Of a stretch of DNA of 35,539 bases, positions 10,740 through 21,002 are shown in pieces (the stretch's first letter is position 1; each line of letters opens with the position of its first letter). The notes under the pieces were generated by a model. The model was not told the origin of the DNA. It did no database searches and saw only the letters and a list, made by a program, of their open reading frames with translations. This DNA comes from Pleurobrachia bachei (taxonomy: Eukaryota; Ctenophora; Tentaculata; Cydippida; Pleurobrachiidae), in assembly GCA_000695325.1 (NCBI GenBank), contig AVPN01000163.1, positions 22,764-58,302 on the forward strand. The letters run 5' to 3'. The translations under genes were made by a program, and so were the position numbers.

Positions 10740-12353
10740 TTATGATATTTGTTGAGTTGTCGTTTGATTAAACCTAGTCCCAACAACCTCATCCAACCTC
10801 CTATCCGATACCTCGACCACAATTCCCTTATCCACGACCACATTAACCCCTTCCCCAAAGGACCGGATAAACTTTGGAGTCCTGCCAAACACCCAGCCCC
10901 ATGTTTGGTGATCAGGTTCAGCCGCTACTTCTGGTAGCTCATCCACCACCATAACATCCCCAGCAGTGTCCTGTTCAGGTGTCCAGGGTAGCTCGGGTTC
11001 CGGGAAATGAACATCATATCGGGCGAGATAGGATGATGTCACGTGAGTTATCACGTGACCTGGCGTGATTATGACGTCACGTGAGTGGGCGGCCAGGTTG
11101 GTTACCGGGGAGGGAACAGAGGCAGTTGCTATGGATGTTGTTATGTGGGGGTCTCCATGGAGAACTGAAGAGAGGGAGGAGAGGGAGGATGTAACCAGGA
11201 CAGTACAATGGTGAAATGAACCTGGGGAGAAGGGGTTGACTTTGAGAAGTGAATTGTATATATATTTTACACTTCAATTATCCATACATAAGTAGCTGAT
11301 CAATTCAATATTTGATATCCCAAGTAATGGTCTAAACATGTGTATTGAACAGATACTGATTGCCAAAACATATACCTGTACGGATGATCCTACTAGCACT
11401 CCCGGTTACCTTAGCCTCCCCAATACTCATATCATGTCGCTTGTTGGTCTTCAATCCCAGGTCCGCCCACTGATTCAGTGTGTCTGCAGGAGGAGGTGAT
11501 AACAGTGAATTTACTGGGTGGTCTGCAGAAGAGTCGAGTGTGAGGACAGTAGGAACAATGAATGGAGGGGAGGGGGCTCGAAATATTGGAGAGGCATAAC
11601 TTCTAGAATAATCACATTGACATCAGACAGGGGGAGGTGGCTGTATGATTATTATGAATCGATTTCGATAGTAATTCTTCATGAACTGCAAACCCCCATC
11701 TCATGATTTAGGAGAATAGTAATTTACAGCCGGATCCCGATTTAATAGTCCGGGAGAAGCCCGTTAAATAGATGTCCGAATGTACTGTGTCCCACCCGAT
11801 ACTGAGAATACAGAGACAATACAACACCTAACTATTGTACTTTGCCCCTTACAATACACTTACCGGCAAGGAAGGTAAGATTTTTGGCAGGACAGTGAGA
11901 TGGCTTGTCGGTAAAGAAAGAGAAATTCACATTCCCCAAATCATGGTAGACGGTCCCTCCTCCACTAACCCGCCGGGCAATGTCTATACCTGAGCAGGAA
12001 GATAATGGTTAACAACCAATACGGGGTTGGGGGTCAATGATCAGGTATCTACATATCTTAAGTTTGGGAAGAGAGAAACACAGCGAAGGAGTCAACTTAT
12101 TAAAGATTGTATGCGACTGGAGACACCTCTTACCTTTTTCTTGAGCCTCAGTCACATTCACCTCCCTCCATGGGTTCTGAAATCTCCCGATAACCACACA
12201 AGGCTTGTTCCGGTACACCAGCAGACAATCTGATCTGGTAAAGTTCCAGTTTTGTAGGATCCAATTCTCAAGGGAAAGGTTCTGGTAGACACACCGGAGA
12301 TTTGAGAGGATTACATGTGGACGACGCCCAATTCCAACTCCACAAGCCGCCAT
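10740..12353 (-). CDS. LIPT1: Lipoyltransferase 1 (LplA-like, mitochondrial)
   Basis: LIPT1 moves lipoyl groups onto mitochondrial 2-oxoacid dehydrogenase subunits (family knowledge). Exons are 12134-12353, 11864-11989, 11376-11483 and 10740-11221. Phases match, giving 311 residues. The N terminus (MAACGVGIGRRPH) is Arg-containing and plausible as a mitochondrial presequence; an upstream in-frame ATG at 12419 would add 22 residues. Family motifs: NPWREVNV (about 62-69), RRVSGGGTVYHD (79-90), the lysine motif GEAKVTGSASR (Lys140), HHCTVLV, and the C-terminal TWGWVFGRTPKF. Length and motif order match animal LIPT1. It lies 236 bp upstream of the WDR46 start codon and 199 bp downstream of the GTSF1-like stop, all co-directional. 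Exon 4 contains an odd cluster of TCACGTGA palindromes. Confidence 0.93.
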
Positions 12354-12551
12354 AGTGTCTATATTACGTGCAGCTTCACTTTGATAGCGAAATAAAATAA
12401 ATCCCAAAATTACTTTCAAAATAATACAGAATAGATGTATGATTAATAATTTGTAAAAAAAACGTTTGATTTAAAAACAATGTTGTCTCTTTCCCCATCA
12501 CCATCAGTTTCTCACTCTCCTAGGATAATATAACACCCAGTTGAGTTGGAG

Positions 12552-14142
12552 CTATGATCGGAGAGGTAGCTGGGAGATCTTGTTGTTCAGGAGATTCAGT
12601 TCATTCTGCCAAGTCGCCAGAGATCCAGCCTTCATGACCTACAAGAAGGGGATCAGTAGGCAAGGGATTTATGCAGGGGTCAAGTTGAGAAGGCCGTGAA
12701 AGAGGGAAAGAGGGGGGGGGAGAGAAAGATGTCAGCTAGACGCCACTATATAGTGGTTACCTGATTCTGTTCCAGGATCTCTCCTGCCTCCAGCCGTTGG
12801 TTCAGTATCTTGGCTTCCTTTATCTTCTTTTCCACCTTCCTCTTCTCTTTCATCAGTTCTTCCTGAGCAAGAATGAAATGATGGAAAACAAAGTAACAGG
12901 ACATTCATGTAAACAAGACATGATTTTCCGGGTCGTGGTGACCGGGTCGTAGGGACCCCGGTCGGGCCCTAAACAAAGAGTTACCTGGACTGTGTTTCGT
13001 GCCACGAAAGGAGGTGCGGATTGAGTAGAATAAGCATGACCACTGGATACAGACCCGGCAAAGGAATTGACGGGGCTTGTGTAATGAGCAAAGGAGTTTT
13101 GCGGTGAAGCAAAGGAGTTTTGCTGTGAAGCAAAGGAGTTTTGGAACTGAGACGGAGAGGTGTGTTGAGACTGGGCACTGAATGAGTTTTGAGACTGGAC
13201 CCCGAATGAGTTCTGGGGATATGAAGGGGAGGAGTTGTTCTGGGATGATGGTTGAGATGCAATGCTAAGGTTAGCAAAAGAGTTTATTGAAGAGTTGACT
13301 GGGGTACGTGGGGAGGATCCTGGGTAAGTCGGGTTAGTATTGACTGAAGAAGCCCCACCATAATAACTGTTCGACTCACTGGCCGGGTAGTCAGAGTATG
13401 TGTAACTCCCACACTCACTCCCCTCCTTACTCCCCTTATCGGACCCCTTCTTGGACCCGGCGTGTGGTCTTCTTGGCATTTCCCCCGCTCGGCCCCGTCC
13501 CTTTGAGATCCCAGCTTCGAAGGCATCCTGGAATTCACTTGGCTGTTCCCAAGATGGTTCTGGATCAGGTTGGTGCTGGAAGGCATCAAATCCCCCAGCT
13601 AGAGAGCTACTAGTTGCTACCCCTGCTGCTCCCCTCCTAGATCCTCTTCCTAGACCCCTCGCCTTGCCACCCTTTCCTCCTTTCTCCACCGCACTAGGAG
13701 GCCTGGGGTACTCCCTCCTATCCACTGGCTCCTGGCCCCTGTTGTTGACCACAGAGTGGAAGGTATTGTGGACAGTCTGGGTAACTACCCGGTTGGTGGC
13801 TCCTGCAGCGGGGGCCTCAAAGTCCCACTCGTTACTGACCTCATCCAACAGACTATCTCCCCGGCTCTCCGGGATGTTGGCCCTCATGTTGGTGGGTGCG
13901 GAGAAGACCAGTTGAGGCTCCACTATGGCCTTTCTATCACACGTGGCAAGGTGGGCTGTTAACTGGGATTTAGGGACAATGTGACGGGCTTCATAGGGAC
14001 ACATGGCGTACTCGGCCGCGTTGTGGTTAGCTCTACATTTGATGAGGTGGTAGGGCATCCTCATTTCAGATACCATGTGTACGGGATCATAGGGACACTG
14101 GATCAGGGTCTCACGGTCTGCGTTCACTACCGCGTGGGACAT
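12552..14142 (-). CDS. GTSF1-like double CHHC zinc-finger protein with long disordered tail
   Basis: Exons 12985-14142, 12761-12862 and 12552-12638 give 448 residues. The N terminus carries two U11-48K-type CHHC fingers: Cys16-His22-His32-Cys36 (QCPYDPVH...PYHLIKC) and Cys48-His54-His64-Cys68 (CPYEARH...HLATC), spaced as in GTSF1/Asterix. An acidic Trp segment follows (EVSNEWDFE). In that family, GTSF1 assists PIWI proteins in small-RNA silencing. Animal GTSF1 proteins are usually about 100-170 residues; here a Gly/Arg-rich stretch (KGGKGGKARGLGRGSRRG) and a Ser/Gln/Asn tail with repeated NSF motifs (13060-13220) add about 280 residues. The last two exons encode a Lys/Glu-rich helix (EELMKEKRKVEKKIKEA, then LEAGEILEQNQ) of the kind that ends some translation and RNA-binding proteins; that comparison is tentative. 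The upstream pyrimidine-rich CTAG 7 nt before the ATG may be a splice acceptor. Confidence 0.85.
13060..13220 (-). repeat. Coding tandem repeats (NSF motifs) in the GTSF1-like tail
   Basis: Imperfect 24-30 bp repeats around AAAGGAGTTTTG and similar encode successive QNSFA-type units. They vary in length but keep the Asn-Ser-Phe core, suggesting selection on a short linear motif. Confidence 0.75.
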
Positions 14143-14429
14143 GTCCTATCTAGAGGAGAGGGTTCTAGTGGATTATCTACTGGAGGGGTGGTATCTAGTG
14201 GGGAATGTAGGGAAATTGGAAAAGCATTGGCTTGAAAGTGTTGGGACATTTAAATTTCATCAGATTCGTAGGAAAATAGGGACAAAAACACAATGTCAAA
14301 CATATTCCCTGTAGTAGCACCACACTACCATAAACACTCCTAACAGCACACAGGATATTGTCTCGCTATATAACTGAGTAAAAGAAAAATATGAAAATTG
14401 TAAAAAAATGGAGGGTATCCGGTCTGTGT

Positions 14430-15757
14430 TTATGCAACTCGGACGATCTCTAGTTCAAAGGTGAGAGAAGCGTTGGGAGGAATACCCCATGCAGGGAAAC
14501 CACCAGCACCGTATCCCTTCTCCCCAGTCATGGTAATCCGGGATGTCTCTCCCTCTCGCATGGTCAGGCATCCCTGGTCCCACCCAGCAATCACCTGGGG
14601 GAGGGAGGAGGGGTAACACATTTTAGAGGAGGAGGAGTTTTAGGGCGGGGGAAATGGTTTCTGTTGCCTTGCTCGAACCTGTTTCATCGCGCCCCGTAAA
14701 GGAGGGTTAGAGCATAAAAAGGTTCCTATTACCTGCCCAACTCCAGCATTAAAAGTGAATGGTTCCTTACCTGCCCAACTCCAGCATTGAAAGTGAATGG
14801 TTTCTTACCTGTCCCACTCCAGCATTAAAAGTGAATGGTTTCTTACCTGCCCAACTCCAGCATTAAAAGTGAATGGTTCCTTACCTGCCCAACTCCAGCA
14901 TTGAAAGTGAATGGTTTCTTACCTGTCCCACTCCAGCATTAAAAGTGAATGGTTTCTTACCTGCCCAACTCCAGCATTAAAAGTGAATGGTTCCTTACCT
15001 GCCCAACTCCAGCATTGAAAGTGAATGGTTTCTTACCTGTCCCACTCCAGCATTAAAAGTGAATGGTTTCTTACCTGCCCAACTCCAGCATTAAAAGTGA
15101 ATGGTTCCTTACCTGCCCAACTCCAGCATTGAAAGTGAATGGTTTCTTACCTGTCCCACTCCAGCATTAAAAGTGAATGGTTTCTTACCTGCCCAACTCC
15201 AGCATTAAAAGTGAATGGTTCCTTACCTGCCCAACTCCAGCATTGAAAGTGAATGGTTTCTTACCTGTCCCACTCCAGCATTAAAAGTGAATGGTTTCTT
15301 ACCTGCCCAACTCCAGCATTAAAAGTGAATGGTTCCTTACCTGCCCAACTCCAGCATTGAAAGTGAATGGTTTCTTACCTGTCCCACTCCAGCATTAAAA
15401 GTGAATGGTTTCTTACCTGCCCAACTCCAGCATTAAAAGTGAATGGTTCCTTACCTGCCCAACTCCAGCATTGAAAGTGAATGGTTTCTTACCTGCCCAA
15501 CTCCAGCATTAAAAGTGAATGGTTTCTTACCTGCCCAACTCCAGCATTAAAAGTGAATGGTTCCTTACCTGTCCAACTCCGGCATTAAAAGTGAATGGTT
15601 TCTGCCCCTTGTCCTTGGTGCACCAGAATTTCTTCATGCCCTCTGTCAGCATGCCGGTACAGTTGACAGTTACACTAGAGCCCTTGGTAACGGGTTTACC
15701 ACTACCCTCCTTGATCACAATCTTGGAAACACCCTCGCAGACAGGGACAGATGTCAT
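14430..15757 (-). CDS. FKBP12-type peptidyl-prolyl isomerase, two exons
   Basis: FKBPs catalyse cis-trans isomerisation at proline (family knowledge). Exon 1 (15569-15757, 63 codons) and exon 2 (14430-14594, 54 codons plus stop) are phase 0 and give a single FKBP domain of 117 residues with no signal peptide. Recognisable parts: VTVNCTGML, the KFWCTKDKGQKPFTF strand, VIAGWDQG (Trp68 at the base of the pocket), and YGAGGFPAWGIPPNASL leading to the last strand FELEIVRV. The FWCTKD insertion in place of the animal FKBP12 FDSS-type loop, and FPAWGI, resemble plant and protist FKBP12s more than vertebrate FKBP12. The intron (14595-15568) is dominated by a minisatellite built from the exon 1/intron boundary, so the true donor at 15568 is one of more than 20 near-identical donors. 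Confidence 0.93.
14717..15601 (-). repeat. 38-bp minisatellite of the FKBP exon 1/5' splice-site boundary, 23 units
   Basis: The period is exactly 38 bp, from the conserved CCAGCATT (+ strand) ending at 14750, 14788, 14826 and onward to GGCATT ending at 15586. On the minus strand each unit is 33 nt equivalent to the end of exon 1 (encoding K/E-PFTFNAGVGQ) plus GTAAG. Three unit types alternate in a 114-bp higher-order pattern. The outermost unit (14717-14750) is degenerate and the last 33 nt of exon 1 form the innermost unit. Every unit contains a CAG|GTAA donor consensus. Confidence 0.97.
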
Positions 15758-16160
15758 GGTTACAGGGAGAGAGAGAGAGCTATAAAAGAGAGATGTAGTT
15801 GGGGTTAGGGAGTGCTATAGAGATGTGTGGGGTTAGGTAACAGGGAGAGAGAGGGAGAGAGATGTGTGTGGTTAGATAACAGGGATAGCTATAATAGAGC
15901 TATGTTCGGGGTTAGGCAACAGGGAGAGCTATATAGATGTGTGGGGGTTAGGAGGAAACGCAGATGATAGAGGGAGGAACTCTCTAAATTGAACATATTC
16001 TCAACCAACTAATTATTATGATACACAAACACAAAAAGATAATATCCTTCAAAGAATTGTTAAATTTTCATGAAACACAATACACACAGTCCCAATTTAG
16101 CTCGACCCTCTTGCCGTGTAAAGGAGGGTTAGAACAAGTCCCAGTGGTAGCCACCATGTC
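15758..16160. other. Spacer between FKBP start and AUP1 stop
   Basis: GA-rich stretches and imperfect repeats of GGTTAGGxAACAGGGAGAG (15770-15960), followed by AT-rich DNA. No gene is seen. It should hold the FKBP promoter or 5' UTR and the AUP1 3' UTR. Confidence 0.6.
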
Positions 16161-18688
16161 TCACGAATCGATATTGGTCAACCCGTGTTTCTCAATATAC
16201 CTCCTAACAGAGAGAAGATAGTATTAGAGGGAATTTGCTTGATGGAAAGGGTGATTACGTGACTTGGGGACAAGATAGGTAAATCTTTGTTTTGGCATAC
16301 TCATACTCAATCCCGCGGTTAGACAGTGTCAACAGTGTCGAGTAAGGCAAGTGTAACTCATGATATGTGTCAATGAAAATCAAAGTACATTAAATTATAC
16401 TCACGCTCGTCCGCTGGCAATGAGTTCAGCCTTCTTCAATTCCAACATATTCGCTCTCGCTACAGGGTTCTTAAAAACACTCCCAGAGGCCTTTCCAGAA
16501 CTACTACCAGCAGCTGCTGTAGTGGTGTTCTTTAGTTGAGACTTGTTGGGAGCAGACCTGGGAGCCGTCTTGACAAGGTTGTAGATCGTTTGTGTTGTGT
16601 CCCGTGTCCTCACTGCAGGGGGAAATGTGAATGATTAGGGTGTTATAATGGGAATAATAAGGAGGGGGGGGGGGCATTATGCACACTGTATGGCGTCTTG
16701 GACCCCATTTGAGCGCACTGTAGGAGCCGCCGTCAGATAGAGGGCACATTTTTGAGTTGGGTAATCGTGTCATTGACATTCATCAATGTTAGTATTAATG
16801 GCTAGATTACACTTATTAATATTATCACACTGTAAACTCACTAAGATCAGCCCGTATCTCTGACTCCGGTATGTTAGGCAACACCTCCACCACCTGTCTC
16901 ACCAAACTATCCAGGTCCACAACTTGCTCCTTTACCAAACTTTTCTTGTGCTCGTTGACGTCATGGCATGTCAGTTTTAGGGCAGGAACACTCAACTCAT
17001 TACTGATTAGAGTCTGTGTGAAGCTGGCTTTTTGCTCAGGATTCCGGTCTTTCCAATCTTCACCAACAGACAGGAACCTAATGAATATTCATGGTGTTAT
17101 TGGCTCGTTATTCACCACAGACCTCCTAACCTCTACCTTGAATTGTTCACACAGTGTCAGACTTCCCAACCCTGCCTTGTTCACACAGTATCAGACTACT
17201 CTGCACCTACCTGATTGTAGCGAAATGGGCAGGTGAGAAGAGGCACCAAAAGAAGTCGCTAGTCGAACTGGAAAACACATGAGACAGATTGGGCCTCAGA
17301 AAGTGCAGCCTCTTCACCTCAACACATGCAATCTGTACATCGGGACTGATACTAAAGGGCCAACTAGCAAACTTCAGTAGACCCCCACCATTTGTAATCA
17401 TCTGTTCAGGTAGGGTTAGTATTGGGACATCTGAGTTATCGAGATGTGTTTTAGCGACTGCAGTGGGTGGGGGTGCCTCGTGTCGGGGTGTCATGTCCAG
17501 GGAGCCGATAACTAGTCTCACCAGTAGTGGGATATCCCTGACACTTAACTGAGGGGGAAAAAGTGTTAGTACACAGTGTGTTGGGGCAACACTACCACAG
17601 ACTCAGGTGGTAAACTCAAGTAGTAAACACACAAACTCAGGTGGTTTGGTGAAGATTCAGTGTTGTTGAAGACACAGCCGGTGGTAAACACCACAGTCGG
17701 TGTTGTTGAAGACACAGCGGCCGGTGGTAAACAGTCAGTGTGTTGTTGAAGACACACAGCCGGTGGTAAACGCGGCGCTGCGCACCATCGCGCGCAAAGA
17801 TAGGAAAACTTTGAAAAGCAGCAAGTATCCGCGCCTTACCGTATAGCAGGGCATACAACACTCCACTAGGAGCCGATCCAGAACTGACACATGGTTCGAG
17901 ACAATAACCTGTGGGGGGGAGAGGGGGTTATGAGGGAGGGGTGTGGGGAGGAAGGTGAAGGGGGAGAGAGGGTATGAGGGATGGGCTGTGGCCGTGGGAC
18001 AGAGGGTGCTGTGCAAGGGAGGGTTGGAACACGGGAGGAAGATCAGTATAATTCTGAGAAGAATATTACGGGGGATAAACTAACATACCGCTGGTTTGAA
18101 GGACTTTTTGGGTGGCTTTTCCACGTGTAAGAACACTCCTATCAGCATTAGGACAAGCCTTAAAAAGTACCTGGCAAGGGTAACAACTGTTGGAATTGTT
18201 ACATAATCTCAATAGTAGGATATCAACTGATCCCCCCGGCCCCCCATGCAACAGAGAGGGGGGGGGGCTTCACGCCCATGGCAACTGCCAATATCAGAAC
18301 AATATAAGATCTACAACATACCTTCTGAGTTTCAATCGTTTGGGCATGATGCATAGTATGACCAGGGCTTGTAGACCCAGGAATAGTCGAATAACGGCCA
18401 GTGATAGACACAGAGGAAGGGTAACAGCGAATAGAATCATTTGGATGGGGGAGGAGGCTTTAGGGAACCTGTAAAAAGGGGGATGGTTAAATAATATGGA
18501 GAGTGAAGACGGAGTTGCTTTCAGAAAGTTATACGAGCTTAGTATTGTTTACCGAGAGACATGACAAATCGAGAAAGTTGACTGTACCTGCTAGAGTTAA
18601 CATAGGAGCTGATATTTTCCTTATGCTGTTGTTCACTGCTAGTTGCAGGTGGCGAACCTACTGATGATGACGAGGCTGTTGTAGACAT
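16161..18688 (-). CDS. AUP1: AUP1, lipid-droplet/ERAD acyltransferase-like and CUE-domain protein
   Basis: AUP1 sits as a hairpin in ER and lipid-droplet membranes and recruits UBE2G2 for ER-associated degradation (family knowledge). Eight exons: 18588-18688, 18322-18468, 18089-18170, 17840-17908, 17211-17548, 16842-17077, 16405-16612 and 16161-16203. Phases match and give 407 residues, close to human AUP1. In order: a Ser/Thr-rich N terminus; a hydrophobic hairpin at about 41-74 (MILFAVTLPLCLSLAV, LFLGLQALVILC); a PlsC-like motif NHVSVLD (115-121); TNGGGLLKFASWPFSI; a CUE-like segment at about 300-340 (VVEVLPNIPESEIRADL); and a C-terminal G2BR-like region LELKKAELIASGRARYIEKHG. The last 14-codon exon rests on a GTGAGT donor and a pyrimidine-rich acceptor; without it the protein would end at 16401. 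The ATG is 16 nt after a CTATTTAG acceptor-like site. Confidence 0.9.
17640..17775. repeat. Three-copy minisatellite in AUP1 intron 4
   Basis: Three imperfect copies, about 45-50 bp each, built around GTTGTTGAAGACACAGCCGG followed by TGGTAAAC. They lie in the intron between the 17840-17908 and 17211-17548 exons. Confidence 0.85.
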
Positions 18689-18815
18689 GATGTGGTTCCT
18701 AATGCTAAATAGAGACAGAGGGTTATAGGATTTAAACAAGGCAAACGGAGAGAGAGATATAGAAAGATGTGATTTAAATATGATTTTTAAAAGTTTTACA
18801 ATAATAAAATAAACA

Positions 18816-19295
18816 TCAATTGAAATACTGTATTGAATTTACATCACTAATAACTGTCCGTGTCCTATCGATTATCTCCTTCAATTGTTCATTATAAAAC
18901 TCTAACTCCCCCCTCAGCTCATCCATCTCTTTCTCCAACTCTGACTTCTCCTCTCCTTCCCCCATCATCTCTTCATTGTTCTCTCCCTCACCCATTAGTT
19001 CTCGCAGCACTATCTCCCTAGCCGCCTTTTCCAACTCTGCCTCTGAATAGTCCTTGGTTGCAGTGTCAAGCGCCTCACAATTCTCACGGAGTGTTTGGAA
19101 TATTTTCAACACATCACCGGCATATGTTGATACCCGGTTTAGTCGGGTCCGGTGCTTCTGTTCATCCGGTTCTGAGACCCGGAATTCTTTGATGTGACTG
19201 AAAACTAGGATTGATTTGTGGAGGAGGTCTGATATAGTTTCCTGGGTGTTCGGAGGGAGGTCAGGGCAGGGAGCCTTCGTTGTCTCTTCTGCCAT
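18816..19295 (-). CDS. MED30: Mediator complex subunit 30
   Basis: MED30 is a metazoan Mediator head-associated subunit bridging activators and RNA polymerase II (family knowledge). This single uninterrupted exon encodes 159 residues. The N-terminal ETISDLLHKSILVFSHIKEF fits the MED30 helix starting ETVQDIV, the middle RLNRVSTYAGDVLKIFQTLR fits its second helix, and the C-terminal LKEIIDRTRTVISDVNSI matches the LKQIMDQLRNLIWDIN end of the family. An acidic linker (GEGENNEEMMGEGEE) separates the helices. It lies only 127 bp upstream of the AUP1 ATG. A TTTACAG acceptor-like site about 30 nt before the ATG suggests a spliced 5' UTR or trans-splicing. Being intronless makes it unlike its neighbours. 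Confidence 0.82.
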   Translation of the reverse strand: MAEETTKAPCPDLPPNTQETISDLLHKSILVFSHIKEFRVSEPDEQKHRTRLNRVSTYAGDVLKIFQTLRENCEALDTATKDYSEAELEKAAREIVLRELMGEGENNEEMMGEGEEKSELEKEMDELRGELEFYNEQLKEIIDRTRTVISDVNSIQYFN

Positions 19296-19859
19296 AGCTG
19301 TGGGCGTAATAGTGGTAATATACCTAGTAAACTGTAAAGAGAAGGAAAGAGAGGGAGGGATAGAGACCCGGTAGAGACGTAGGGATAGAGATTAGGGAGG
19401 GAGGGAGGGAGAAAGAGAGGGAGGAAGGAGATATCAAGTACGATAAGAACTAAACTTCAGAAAACAAAGATAGTGCATGGAAAGGAGAAGAGGGAGAGTG
19501 ATTATATAGACTCATTATCGTTGCAACAGCAAGTTGGGCAATAGCCAGCAATACATATATTATACTTCTCATAAAAAGAGATAATACCCACCAATATAAT
19601 AGATGAATGTCTTAAAAATACGCGTATTAAAACAGCCGTCACACCTCGTTCTAGATCTCCCTCTTTCTTTATCTCTCTATCCCTCTTTCATCTCTCTCTA
19701 TCTATCCCTGATCGTCTAGCAAATAAATTATATAACAGCATGTGATGCATCTGATAATGTTCGTGATGTCATATATAAAACATCTCTCTCTCTCATTCTC
19801 TCTCTCACTATCTTTATCTCGCTCGTCATCATCTTCATCTTCTTCTCTCTCTATCTTCA
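19296..19859. other. Spacer between MED30 and ELOF1 with GA and CT tracts
   Basis: The region begins with GA-rich repeats (19335-19430), then AT-rich DNA, then CT tracts (19640-19860). The left edge of the ELOF1/RPB3 duplicated segment lies at about 19783, inside the CT tract. No gene is seen. Confidence 0.6.
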
Positions 19860-20255
19860 TCAATCATTGTCTTTATTCGCCTCTTCGCAGGCATCAATCC
19901 ATTCACTGTACACGTCAACCGGTTCACTGAGATAGTTGATGGTACACTTGTAACTCTCAACGCACACCCGGCACTGTATCTGAGCTGTGTGATCTGAGGG
20001 GAGAGAGGGAGGGGAGTTAGAATATTTAGAATACATGTTTCAGGTCAATTGATCAACTATTTGTTTGGGTCAAAAGATAGTCATTATTCCCTTTATTTGT
20101 CTTTGTAAGTGTTATATAATATTCTTACTTTGTCTATCCAGTTTGACATCGCAACTCTGCTCGTGATTACAAAACGGACAATCGAAAAGGGTATCAAGAG
20201 TTCCAGTGAGCTTCTTTTTCGGGGGTGGTTTTCTCTTACTCCTTCGCCTTCCCAT
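19860..20255 (-). CDS. ELOF1: ELOF1 (transcription elongation factor Elf1), copy 1
   Basis: Elf1/ELOF1 rides with elongating RNA polymerase II and acts in transcription-coupled repair (family knowledge). Exons 20129-20255 and 19860-19993 join in phase and give 86 residues. The basic N terminus [20 protein letters not shown] is the family hallmark. Zinc-binding cysteines are Cys26, Cys29 (CPFC) and Cys50, Cys53 (CRVC), at the same positions as in human ELOF1. The end [20 protein letters not shown] is nearly invariant in the family. Identical copy 2 lies at 21003-21398, so the assembled genome has two intact genes. Confidence 0.95.
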
Positions 20256-20409
20256 ATCTCTGTTCTACTGATATATCAAGGTTTTAATGGATGTTAGGGT
20301 TGGGTTTTATAAATTAGAAGAGTGTTTTTCAGACATCTGGGGATGGTAAAATAAAATATTATTAAAATGCATAACATATAAAAAGAGTATCTCTCTCTAG
20401 GCAGTTCGA

Positions 20410-20868
20410 TCAACCGATATAGAGCGCTTCCTTCGCTATCTCGTTATTATAGTGGTTCTGAACATCCATCAGCTTTTTCTTAAGAACCTGGGAAATGATT
20501 TATGTGAGTTTAGAGTTAACATAATAACTTAGGTAGCTAATTATTTACTAATTAGTTAATCAGCCAATTGTTTACTAATTAGTTAATTATACAAATCAAA
20601 ACAACGGTAGTTATTTGGGCCTATACACATGTTTCATGGTGCCCCACGAGGAGGCACCAATCATCAGTTAATTAGCTAACTAATATAATATCTAACCTGT
20701 AGGCCAGTTAGTACGATACTCTCAGGTTTGAGGGAGCCCACACTTTCCAAGTTGTACCAAAACTTCTCAGGCTTCCCGAACACTTCATAGGGGGCCTGAT
20801 CCTGATCTTCCTCCAGCTCTGAATAGTCGCTCTTAGGCCAGTCTTTTGCTACTGGGTACGTTGTGTGT
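20410..20868 (-). pseudogene. RPB3 exons 6 and 5, partial copy 1
   Basis: Exon 6 (20410-20487) and exon 5 (20697-20868) of RPB3 with normal splice sites but no exons 1-4 upstream. The segment is cut at about 20921. It is identical in coding sequence to the intact gene and cannot make RPB3 alone. Confidence 0.92.
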
Positions 20869-21002
20869 CTGGAATAGAAGGTTGATTTATTTTGCCGTGA
20901 ACAATTTTCAACAAGATGTTGTTATTCTCTCTCTCTCATTCTCTCTCTCACTATCTTTATCTCGCTCGTCATCATCTTCATCTTCTTCTCTCTCTATCTT
21001 CA

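Larger units (their letters stand above)
19783..20921. repeat. ELOF1/RPB3 duplication, copy 1
   Basis: This copy runs from the CT tract downstream of ELOF1, through ELOF1, to RPB3 exons 6 and 5. It breaks off in the intron after RPB3 exon 5 (GTTGTTAT) and is joined directly to the CT tract that starts copy 2. Confidence 0.93.

Noticed and set aside
13398-13962. Plus-strand frames of 70-150 codons
   Set aside because: They are antisense shadows of the GTSF1-like exon, with the CHHC frame on the minus strand clearly the coding one.
14717-15601. Regular 38-bp repeats resembling a CRISPR array
   Set aside because: Units are directly contiguous with no unique spacers, match the adjacent exon boundary, and sit in an intron of an animal gene.
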